A stretch of 64,000 bases of DNA from Morella rubra (lineage: Eukaryota; Streptophyta; Magnoliopsida; Fagales; Myricaceae), in contig RXIC02000471.1 in the NCBI GenBank assembly GCA_003952965.2, positions 147,438-211,437 on the forward strand, given 5' to 3'. This document shows positions 46,365 through 56,990 of this stretch, in pieces. The position numbers and the translations under genes are program-made. Below the pieces are notes generated by a model. That model ran no database searches. It saw nothing but the letters and a program-made list of their open reading frames with translations, and was not told where the DNA came from. The stretch's first letter is position 1; every line of letters starts with the position of its first letter.

Positions 46365-47686
46365 TCAATAAATAAACGCCATGACAATGGGCAAGAGGGT
46401 GAACAAAAAGCCACCGGAAATTCTATACGGGGCTGCACTAGCTGGTGGTGGAGGCGTAGGCCCACCGACGGTCGGACCTTCTCCGGTACTGCTTGAAGGA
46501 GAGGTGGCGGAGCCAGGAGTTGGACTTCCAGAGCTGGAAGGTGGAGAGGCGGTGCTGCTGCCGGTGACGTTAATTGCTAGCTTTTGACCGAGGTCGCAGT
46601 GGTAATCATAGGTGCTTGTGAAGTAATGCTCGCCGGCTGATTTGAGAGTGATAATTGCCGGACTATTGTTATAATACGCGATACTGGTGCTAGTGTTGCA
46701 GCTGTTATAAGCGTCCTTGGTTACTACGGCAACGTCATCAGATCCATTGCGAAAGTTGAACACTGCATAGAAGTTGGAGCATTGACTTAGAATGCGCAAA
46801 AGCCCAAAGAGATTTCTTGTTTCCCCCAACAAATTTGGTTCATGTAAAAGTTTCCTTATACCATATCTTTCCACGCCAAGCATAACTTTCAAAGTAGTTT
46901 TCTTGTTTTAGAAGGAAGAAAAATCAGTCCGTCTTGGCTCTGAAAGAAGAGTACTAAGCAAAATAGTTTTGAGTTTTTACCTAGAGTGTCACCCACGATG
47001 AAAGTCTTGTTATAAGCCCATGTGAGGTAAGCGATTTCACCAAGAGGAGGGACGAGCCATCCCAATCTGTCACCGACCGTATAGTTCTCTGGTTTTGTTC
47101 TGGGAGCAGCAGGACTAGGAGGGGGTCCAGGAGATGCGGTCACGTTCAATGCTAGCCTTTGTCCCAAAACGCAGTGGTTGTCCAGGGTTCCTATGAAGAA
47201 GTACTCTCCAGTGGAATTCAACGTGATATTGGCCGGGCCGTCTTTATAGAGAGCGATGGGGTCTGTTGAGTTGCAGGTAAAGAAAGCTTCCTTCGATACT
47301 CTAGCTACATCTTGTTCTCCAGTTGTGAAGTTGAAAACTGAGCAAACCAAAGATCAAGGAAGTTAGAAAAGACTTAAAAGTGTCCTCAGACGCTTTCCGC
47401 CTAAAAATTCATACATTTAAAGGAACAAAAGAACAGAAAAAGAAAGGAGATTAAAGAAAATGATGATAGCTGAAAGGCGGTTTAATCTCATTTAGCTGTA
47501 CATACACAGGTTGTCGCCAAGAATGAAGGTTTCCTTCGCAGCCCAAACGGCGTAGAAAAGGGGGTCTCCAGAAGGAACCATCCACCCCTTGCCGTCTCCA
47601 ACCGCATGGGTAGTCACTGCAGCCGTGGTCTGTGATAGAACAAAAAGTGCAACTGCTAGAATAGCTAGCTTGATCATTCTAGCCAT
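46365..47686 (-). CDS. Two-domain phytocyanin, copper ligands partly lost in both domains
   Basis: Three exons: 47686-47506, 47337-46981 and 46762-46365 (936 bp, 311 residues), both introns phase 1 with donors GTATGT and GTAAAA and acceptors CTCAG and GCAG; the joined frame has no stop. Signal peptide about 1-24. Domain 1 about 26-127: Gln69 in place of the first His, Gly110 in place of Cys, His115 and Gln120 kept. A Pro-rich linker (SPGPPPSPAAPRTK) runs straight into domain 2 (about 145-246): Asp188 in place of His, Ser229 in place of Cys, His234 and Gln239 kept. A Pro/Ser-rich spacer and a hydrophobic GPI-type tail follow. Exon 2 thus fuses the end of one phytocyanin gene with the start of another lacking its signal peptide. 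Most family members have one domain. It is probably copper-free and extracellular. Confidence 0.88.
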
Positions 47687-47782
47687 AACCGATCTCTCGC
47701 AATGAAACTTCTTTCTCCGCGCGTCTTTTTGCTAATGTGTTTGTCTGTTCCTGCAGGAACTCGAGGTTATTTGTCCGTGACC

Positions 47783-47790
47783 TTTTTATA
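47783..47790 (-). promoter_or_regulatory. TATA box of the two-domain gene
   Basis: TATAAAAA on the minus strand, about 100 bp upstream of the ATG at 47686. Confidence 0.65.
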
Positions 47791-47981
47791 GAGGTTATCT
47801 ATGGATGGTCATTTGCAAACTATATATAGACTTTGAAGTTTACCAATAAATTTGTCCATCCTGTATCCTCCACAGAAATACTCATTTGTCAACTTTAGTG
47901 AGTTCTAGAACATATCAACAAAATTTGAACTTTATTTATATTTTCAATTAATTGTCGTGCCCAAAAAACGTGGTAGAGCCA

Positions 47982-49109
47982 CAGGGCGGCTCCAACTATA
48001 GGTAGCATAGGCTGTTGCCTAAGGTCCCCAAATTTAGGAAGCCCCTAATTTAAAATTTTCTTTAATGGCATATTGAAAAAAAATTTAGTGTCAAGGTCTA
48101 AAAAAATTTATTGTTAAAGACTGTATTGATTAAAGAGGCTTATTAAATCTATTTGATTGAAGCAGCATTAACTTCCCAAATTTAAGAGGCTCCAATTCAA
48201 AATTTTCTTTAATGGTACATTTAAAAAAAAAATTAATGTCAAGGCCTAAAAAACTTAAGGTTAAAGAGTATATTGATTGAAGAGGCCTATTAAATCTCCT
48301 TGATTAAAGGAGCATTAACTTTTCACTTTTTGTGGTATTTATAAAGTCTCTTTTAACCATATAAAATCTCATTATTTAAATATATAATCGCAGTTAATGC
48401 AAAGAAACCATATAAAGTCTCGGCCAATTGATTCAATTTCTTTAATGAAAAATCATATAAAATCTCCTTGAGATTAGCTTTCCATATAAGATTAACATTT
48501 TTTTTTTGCAGTGTACACTAATTTATTTAATTTTTTACAGTTAGATATTGCTAGCCCTTTAAGCCTTAATTAACAATTAAAAATCTATCTTTAAAAGGGT
48601 TTAACGCCTTAATTGATAAATTTTAAGTGAGACAATATTTGTTAAGTACCAAAATACCTAAAAATAATCTATCAACTATTCTATTGTTTATTCTTATAAT
48701 TTATTGGTGTTTCTTAACTCTTATTCAAGATCACTTATCACTAAAGGTACTATTATTCTAAAATTTTACTTTAATTTTATTTTAAGTTGTATTTGTTTTA
48801 GTTATCATTATTTGTACTGTAGTCTTATTTTAAGTTTTTGTTAGTGTTTATTTTAATTCATTTTTTTGTTTTATAATAATTTATTATGACTCAAGAAAGA
48901 TTAAATAGATTAGCAATATTATAAATTGAAAATAATATATAAAAAATTTAGAATATAACACTTTGATAAGTAATTTTGCATCTAAAAAAAATTAGAAGAA
49001 TACGCTCTAACTAAATTTTATTTTTTAAATATATTATTTTATAAATCATTATAAAAGACCTCATTTTAGAGTTGCGCTTAAGGCTCTAATTACCTTAGAG
49101 CAGCCCCTG
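47982..49109. mobile_element. Non-autonomous hAT-like DNA transposon
   Basis: About 1.1 kb with imperfect terminal inverted repeats: CAGGGCGGCTCC at the left and CAGGGGCTGCTC (minus strand) at the right. The GGCGGCTC...GCCTAAGG start is common in plant hAT elements. Inside, a block of about 150 bp (about 48030-48160) is repeated at about 48170-48310. No transposase is encoded and the interior is strongly AT-rich. No clear 8-bp target duplication was found, so the exact ends are uncertain. Confidence 0.55.
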
Positions 49110-52100
49110 GCCACATGTCTGCATTTAAGGTGCATGTGTATGTTATTTGAGAGTCACATTACAATTTGGGTACCTTTATCTTTCATCTGTGATGCGGTGC
49201 TTTTTTTTTTTTTTAAAGGGGAAGGGTAACCAACTTAGCAACCCTCCCTCTTTAGGTATGACTATAAGAGCACTTTTTCCTGTAGAAGATGTCCAGTTTG
49301 AGCCACAGTTATTGACAATTGGACAAACCTATCATCACAGCACCAGCCTAACCATCAGCCAGTCATAGCTCATCCACTAGGCTTAAGGTCGGGCTTTACT
49401 TTCACAAGCGATTTCAACTTTATGTTACTCGAATTCCTGACATTGGAGCTAGTGAATATAGGATGCTTCCAGCTTGACTTCAGCTTTGCTGGCTAGTGAT
49501 TTTATGATCGACGTTGTTTGTGCGTCTTATAGGTTTGAGAGTTTAGAAGGAATCATAACTGACATTATTAATGCCTAATCCTTAAACAAATACCTATCCT
49601 GCGTTTTGTATGCCCTATGATTTCTGAGACAATGAGGAAAGAAGATTTTCGTGTGTGGGAATTCCCCCAATGGAATTTCTACTCCATTTCAATGAAAGCC
49701 AAGAGACAAGAAAAACCCATCACTTCTTCAACTACCGCGTTTTTTTACCATTCCTACCTTCCAATATATATGATCATGTATGATGTATCTCTTCTGTCCA
49801 CATATAGACAAGCCACGGCATTTATAAATATTCAATGTTTTTTTTAAAATATATTGTCCACAATTATGTGACCAATAGTCTTCATCATCTTTTTGTTTTC
49901 CTGTTAATTTGTTAACTCTTGCCAATTCAAAAGGCTGAAACCGCGCAAATACTGTCGTTTTAGCCTTTTACTGACAGACGAGATCAACCGGGGTTCGCTA
50001 TTGGAGAATATGTTATTATTATTTATGAGCATGAAAAATATTCTTAGATTATCTAATTAATTATTATTTATCAGGCTCTCTCTAATTAATTATACGTAGC
50101 ATATATTATTTCACGTAATTGCTACTACGTCGACCAAATCATGTGCACAGCGGTTGTAACGTTTCTTTTGGTACCATGAATCGGAGAAAGCATTATTATT
50201 ATTTTTTTGGGGTAAAGGTAAGCATTTTCTCTGGAATAAGCATGTCAACTTCTGATCCAAGTTTCGGCTTCATCATGAGTTGCGTGTCAACTTGAATAAG
50301 CATGTATTTCTTCCAGCTGGAGCTATTGTTTTTCAATGACGAAGACTGGTAACAGATCTTTATATAATTAATTATCTCCCACGTACATTGAAATTTTCCA
50401 ATTGATGGAGGTCCAAAATCACCACCTTCCAATCAATCGACATAAAGAAAGACCGGATTACTTCTAATTAATTAGGAACTACCCTCTTTTCTATTTAAGC
50501 AATTTCCATGCACTCTGCATATATTCATGAGCTAGCTAGTAAGATATATATATGAGGATGACCTCACGAGGGGAAATATTCTCTAAAACCTTGATCAAGG
50601 GGATGGTACTACATATTAGCCCATGACGATATATGTGGATCAAGCTAGCTAGCTTCAGGCTCGGCCGATTCTCCCGGCTAAATATGGAGATCTGAGTTTG
50701 TAGACATGCAGAGGAGTCGGGCTGCTCATGTGTAAGGTGGAAGATTGATTCGGTCAATGTTAATGTGAATAGAAAGCTTCATGATGGCTTCCACCTTTTT
50801 CACGATATAGCAACCCCTCAAGATATAATTTTTATTAATGGACTTGGACCCATTCTGCATAAAGAAACAAATGTTAAGAAAATTTGGGCTGTCATTATTT
50901 TAGATGACAGAATATATATAATATGGTATAAGCATACTATGATAAATAATATCCCTTTCACATGGACATGAGAGAAACTTTATATGTTTAGGGCTGCGTG
51001 AGTAGAATGACAATTACAATAAAAGAGTTGTGCGGAGTAGGTGGATGATCAGTATAATATATAATAGGCAAAAGTTAGGTATGTATATACTTTAAACCTT
51101 AAATTAATTGGAGTTGCAACAAATAAGGATATATAATTTAACGAGCTCTAGCTAGTCTCTAGAGAATTTTGAGTAATCTAGAAGCATGAGGGCTACGATA
51201 ATCTAATCTAACGATTTGGAGATATTCTCATCTTGAATCTGGGACAATTATAAATTGTTAGCATTGAATTAATAGGTAAATGTAATTGTTGATCGTGAAA
51301 CTTGTAAGCTTTTTGGATTTCCATAGTACTACTGATGTTTAGGTCTATGGAAAGTATCCTAATACGATTATTCATCCACCTCTCATGAACGTCAAGATTT
51401 TAGCTTCTTAATTAATTTTTGTTGTGTTAGAATCTCCTCCGACTCTCGAACTGTCATCTCATTGAATCGTTAAAAGGATGACAATTACTTACTAAAAGTG
51501 GATACAACTTGTGAAAAAATTGGAGAGAATCTTATTCTCTCTTTTATTTGAGCTGAATTAAATCAGTCCCTCTACTGCAAGAGAAAAGTAAAAATAAGAG
51601 TTACTACGTATATAAGTAGAGTAACTAATTAAATTATAATTATAAGCTGAATCTATTTAAGCTTATGTCGGCATAATTTGTTATGTTTTCAAAGGATTGC
51701 TCCGACCTTATAATTCTTCTCGCATCACCGCCTTCCATCTTCTTCGATCTCCAAATAAACAATAGTATAAAGACAATGATATGTTAACTACTACTTCTCA
51801 TGCATTCTAGTCAGTAAATATTAAAAATTAAAAAATAATATTATGAATTTTATATTTGAAAGCAATCCCTTGAAAATAGAGCTACAAAAACTTTGATCAA
51901 TGTATAGAAGTAGGTAAGGCGTCCGGCTTGCTTCGAATGGGACGTCGAGGACGCTAGCTCTAGAAAGTTTTGAATCGTTCCTTGCTAGTCACTTTCAAAC
52001 ATGTTTCATATGCACTTCACGCAAACCACGCGATCTTCTACAAATTAAAGAGAGAAGCTTCCGATCGATGCGATGTCGCTTAATTTAACGAAACATATCT

Positions 52101-52945
52101 TGCGAATTTTGTCAACGACATGCAGCGCCATCGATCATGGGCCGCACCAAGTGTTGTATGACGTCTAATATCCTTTTGATCACGTTATAAATAAAACGTA
52201 AATATACGAATATTATATTATATTGTCGTATTTTCTTTTTCATCCCCTGCAGCTGGTTATTACACTTGTACATAACACGGCACTTAAATGCTTACAGAAT
52301 ATGTTATTTGTTGTACGTACAGGTTAATTGCTTCAAATAGCAATGATTCCAAGTGCTTCTAATTTTTATACTATTTCGAAAATCTAAGGACTCGATCGTA
52401 TAATGAATCGGTAAAATATTGAATTTTCAATCCTAACAAGAAAAGGAAAAAAAAAATGGAATACTCAATTTCATACTCGATCTAATAGATATATAAATAC
52501 AATTTTCTACGGAAAAGCTGTATTCTATGTAAGGCTTGTAGGGAAAGGAATAAATTATTTAATTTACTTCTTTATATCAATAAAATTTTTTTTCGACAAG
52601 CGACAATCATAACATTAGAGTATAGTTCTTGGTCTTCCTCTTATTGCATCCTTGTGGAGATCAGAAGTTTTTCTCGAAAAAGTACTACAATAAACTAAGT
52701 TTTTTTTTTTTTTGGTTCTCTTCTTAATTTTCTGAGTAAGGTGATGAGGATATATATATACTGGACCGTTTAGTAATATCTCCATCAATAATGCATGGTT
52801 CTGTCAGAGTCAATAATAATTAAAAATCAACCTTGATGGAGGATCCACATGGCTAGCACATAGCTCCAGTACTCATGTTGGCACCAATGGTCATGCATGG
52901 CCGTGGTTACTGGCGCCACAGTAATGGAGGTTAATTAGTCCCCAA
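49110..52945. other. AT-rich gene-free spacer
   Basis: Read on both strands: only short open frames without domains, many short AT tracts, and no recognisable transposon end or RNA gene. Confidence 0.5.
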
Positions 52946-52949
52946 CCCC

Positions 52950-52990
<41 letters not shown>
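52946..52990. repeat. Microsatellite (C)n followed by (TC)n
   Basis: A run of 15 C, then about 15 TC dinucleotides. Confidence 0.95.
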
Positions 52991-52993
<3 letters not shown>

Positions 52994-53475
52994 GTAGTCG
53001 TGTTTTGGGATTATAAAAGTTTGATCCTAAGGGTTGTTAATAAGAAGATATCAATACTTCTGGAATTTAGAAATAAGGAACAGAAATGGAGCAGAAGTGC
53101 TATTGAACGTGGGAGAGGCAAATACCAATCCCGGTATCGCTCCTATGAGATAGTCTGCAGATCTCATACTCTTCTCCGTGGCCATTTTAGCTGTCACTGC
53201 CAGTACAACTGCAACTAGCCAACTAGGACTATCAAATATTCCACTGTCGTGCCCATGATCCCTCTCACACATGCAGGCACCAAGTGAGGTTGCCCCTTCA
53301 CTTTATGGGAGGGATATTACTTTCTAATGAAGTCCACTTGATCTCTGGACTAACAAAGAAAGGTATAACTAATCACTGTACAATTCATTAATGCGTGCCT
53401 GATCCATCATTGAAAGTCTATCATATAAACAAGTAAGTTTGCCGACCGACCATTAATTTAAATAGCTAAATAATT
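52991..53475. other. Gene-free stretch before the assembly gap
   Basis: The minus strand at 53051-53272 is open but shows no convincing family match. Nothing else was recognised. Confidence 0.4.
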
Positions 53476-53574
53476 NNNNNNNNNNNNNNNNNNNNNNNNN
53501 NNNNNNNNNNNNNNNNNNNNNNNNNNNNNNNNNNNNNNNNNNNNNNNNNNNNNNNNNNNNNNNNNNNNNNNNNN
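53476..53574. other. Assembly gap (Ns)
   Basis: 99 N characters. The order and distance of the two sides are therefore not certain, and the missing left end of the CACTA element may be hidden here. Confidence 0.98.
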
Positions 53575-54410
53575 GTGCATTTGATCTGGTCGGTATGGTG
53601 TCGCATGATGCTCGTCTAGCCTCCTCTGCGGCTGCTGCTACTTTACGAGCAAACCGTTGAGTCAGAGCCCCCTCCTGCCCCTTGCTCCTAGACAAGGTGA
53701 ACTTGTTCAACGCGCTCATAACCCTCTTATGATTATGAGTCCCCCGTCAGCAATCACGACATCCCCGAAATGAGTGGAACTGAGTCAAAAACACGCCATA
53801 CGGGAGGCTATGTTCTTAATTCCCCAAGCCTCATCCATGATCAGCTCGAACATGTACAGCGGGAAATCTATCCGCGTCTGCTGGCCCAGCAAGCGCATAC
53901 ACTGAGCTCTACTGAATGGACACTCGGTGGAATGAGTTCTGCCGTCGACGTTCGTCATCCAGATAAGGTGCAAAATATGCCAAAACTCATTGAACTCACT
54001 CTGCTTGATTATGCTGCCCACCACTGCAGAGGTCTTCCCAGTCATTAGCGTCCACAGGTCCTACTATGATGTCCTCTGCTCATCCGTTAGGGGTACCGCC
54101 AGGAAGCAGGGGCTCTCGGGCCAAGGGCAGTGTAAGAAATCGAATGACGTCTGCTGAGAATAAAACTGCACGCCTTGCACCTCTAGCTGCACCTCAGGTG
54201 CTCTTTCTACCGAGAAGAGCTGGTAAAGGGAGTGCTCCTCATACAATAGCTGGTCAAAATCAGAGAGCGTCACAGGACGCTCTTTGGCCACTGGCCGCCC
54301 CCTCAAGTACTCCATCGCCTCTCTAAGGTCATCATTGGATCAGCGACTTCTTGCTCTTGGGACGATGATCCCGTCCCGATTCTCGTTGTGCGTGCGCGCT
54401 TAACTCCTGA
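53575..54410 (-). pseudogene. Transposon-derived coding remnant
   Basis: The minus strand carries two neighbouring open stretches (54315-54064 and 54045-53785) with segments such as LYMFELIMDEAWGIK, separated by a shift of frame. The style and setting (between a gap and CACTA subterminal repeats) suggest an internal gene of the CACTA element or of another transposon. No family was identified with confidence. Confidence 0.45.
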
Positions 54411-54539
54411 CATTTTATGTATACTGCAAAAGTTGTATATAAATATGTGTTAATAAGTAATCACAATAACGTATTACTTAGAAAAAAAAAAGTAATCGCA
54501 ATCACGTAATTATTAATGAAGTTGAAACAAAAAGCGATC

Positions 54540-56490
54540 CATCGCCATCCATCACTAAATATACCGATCGATCGTTTATTAACTGATCGATCGGTACATG
54601 AAAACAGGCGATTATGAAAACAACGATCGATCGTTAGTAATTAAGCGATCGATCATGAATGGCGATCAATCAATCAATTTGACCGATCAAACACTATTGG
54701 TAAAACAACGTGTTTAAGTGCACAGACGATCATCGTCCATGCAACCAAACGCACAATATCACTAAGCGATCGATCGCTAGTTAATCAAAACGCTACACTT
54801 CACATTGAAGCTTACCGATCGATCGCTTAGGTGTAAGTGATCGATCGATCACCACTTCAAGATAGGACGACATAATATACCGATCGATCGTCATATAAAC
54901 GATCGATCGGTCCCGAATTGAAACGCACAGTTTCGAGGGAACGATCAATCGCTCACTAAAGCATCGATCGCTCCCGTACCAAATTCAGCGATCGATCGGT
55001 TAATTTAACCGATCGATCATTGGACTTAGCACCTACAAAGCGATCGATCGCCTATTAAGGCGATCAATCAGTACAGGAACGAAGACACACATATGTTACA
55101 AAACCCAAAACAGGCCCAAAATCACCCAAAATTGATCCCAAAACAATCCTAAACTCTTAAAACATACATCAACAATAAAATAAATACATTTTACAGGACC
55201 TAAATGGATGATATAGCAAATTAGAAAAAGTAAACTAAAAACTCGCTTTACAACCGCTTAATATTGCTTAAAAAACAATATAAGTACGTACTTTTGACGT
55301 AGAAGACAATGAAGGATGATTCCACACACTTTGGAGGACAATGCAGCACGAAATGGCTCCTTGCATTTGAGAGGATTCGAGAGATTTTGTGGAGAGATAA
55401 CCGGTAAAAATACTTCGGCGGTTTCATATAATCCTTTGCGCCAATCGATCGGTAGTTACGTGACGATCGATCGCTATATTTTAACACATGGTGTCTTTCC
55501 ATTCGTTGAAACTACATCGATCGCCAACCCGGTCATCGAACGGTGATTCAACGACGGATCATCGAACGGGGATTCGAAAAAGTGACGGTTACAGGTCCCG
55601 TCGATCGTCATATCAGCGATCGCCAAAGCAATCATCGCTTATTAAGGTGATCGATCGGTACGGGAACGAAGACACACATACGTTACAAAACTCCAAAACA
55701 GGCCCAAAATCACCCAAAATTGATCCCAAAACAATCCTAAACTCTTAAAACATACATCAACAATAAAATAAATACATTTTACGGACCTAAATGGATGATA
55801 TAGCAAATTAGAAAATGTAAACTAAAAACTCGTTTACAACTGCTTAATATTGCTTAAAAAACAATATAAGTACGTACTTTTGATGTAGAAGACAATAAAG
55901 GATAATTCCGCACACTTTGGACAACAATGCGGCACGAAATGGCTCCTTGAAATTTGAGAGGATTCGAGAGATTTTGTGGAGAGATAACCGATAAAAATGA
56001 CTTTGGCGGTTTCATATAATCCTTCGCGCCAATCGATCGGTACTTACGTGAAGATCGATCGCTATATTGTAACACATGGCGCCTTTCTATTCGTTGAAAC
56101 TACGATCGATTGCCAACCTGGTCATCGAATGGCGATTCGAAAAAAGTGACGGTTACGCTTACTAATCGATCGTCATATCTTAGCGATCGATCAATTATTT
56201 GAAAAACGTGGTGATCATTCATTCGTCCTATCGGTGATCGATTGTTTAATGTAACCAATCGATCGTCTCTTTATGCAATTGAAGGTTTCACGTACCGAAC
56301 GATCGACGTTTCGCATTTGCAGACGGTTACTATACTGATCGATTGGTTTTCAAAGCCACATGGTTATTAATAAACGATCGATCGGTATATAAACAACGAT
56401 CGATCGGTTTGAGTGACGATGTAAATTCGTTGCCTAAACTCTTTGCATTCAGTGACGGAGCATTTCGTCACAAAATGAACGATCGATCGG
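54540..56490. repeat. Array of dispersed CGATCGATCG palindromes
   Basis: By eye there are about twenty exact GATCGATC words in under 2 kb, most within a CGATCGATCG palindrome or an AACGATCGATCGGT context, plus many one-base variants, at irregular spacing. Chance would give well under one. The best reading is subterminal binding-site repeats of the CACTA element ending at 56613. Confidence 0.85.
55049..56112. repeat. Tandem duplication inside the CACTA element
   Basis: About 55049-55522 and 55635-56112 are direct copies about 588 bp apart, with few differences. They share, for example, GAACGAAGACACACATA and the stretch to CGTTGAAACTAC. Confidence 0.88.
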
Positions 56491-56613
56491 TGTGTTACGA
56501 AACTTTTCGTCACCAAAAAATTAACTTTTAGTGACGAATTTTATTTCGTCACAAATAAAACCTTTAGTGACGAAAATAGCATTTCATCACTAAAAGTCAA
56601 TTTTCTAATAGTG

Positions 56614-56990
56614 TACTCTTCCTATTTGTGGTGATTATTCTTGACAACGAATCAACATCAATATTGAATGCTGATATACATAAGGGAAAAAAAATTCAAA
56701 GACTATTTTTTTAGGTGAGTTTAGATCGTGCATGCACCAATGGGAAATAAGATTGTACAAGAACAAACTACGAAGAGTTTCGACGTGATTCTCCATGCAT
56801 TGATTTTATCGTATCTGCCATCTGGTATATATATAATACCGAAACCGGAAATATATTTTTTCTTCTTTTTATTGTCAGCTAAAAATATGAAATTGACAGA
56901 AAAAAGAGGAAGTACAACTTGAGTCGAGCTGGGAGCTTATCTGGACACCTACATTCCCATTTGGAAGCATGTGCAGGAGGAAGTTGATCA
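56614..56990. repeat. Host segment paralogous to the upstream region of the gene at 61223-62041
   Basis: Homologous to 62400-62587 (phrases TTCTTGACAACGAATCAACA, ATTGTCAGCTAAAAAT and GGAAGCATGTGCAG). It has no CACTA insertion at the place where the other copy has one (62588). Confidence 0.8.

Larger units (their letters stand above)
53575..56613. mobile_element. CACTA (En/Spm) transposon, right part
   Basis: The right end is clear: on the minus strand from 56613 it reads CACTATTAGAAAATTGAC, followed by repeated GTGACGAAA and TTTCGTCACTAAA phrases (about 56440-56590), typical of plant CACTA termini. The boundary 56613/56614 is supported by the paralogous flank near 62405, which runs through without the element. 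The palindrome-rich zone to its left is interpreted as the subterminal region. The left end is not visible and may lie in or beyond the gap. Confidence 0.65.

Noticed and set aside
53051-53272. A minus-strand frame with a hydrophobic segment, considered as a phytocyanin exon 1 relic
   Set aside because: The resemblance to the EYVVGDDSVWAIP region was weak and the splice context was missing.
54540-56490. GATCGATC array considered as a CRISPR-like array, replication origin or satellite
   Set aside because: The spacing is irregular, orientation is symmetrical, the setting is a plant nuclear transposon, and a CACTA terminus follows directly.
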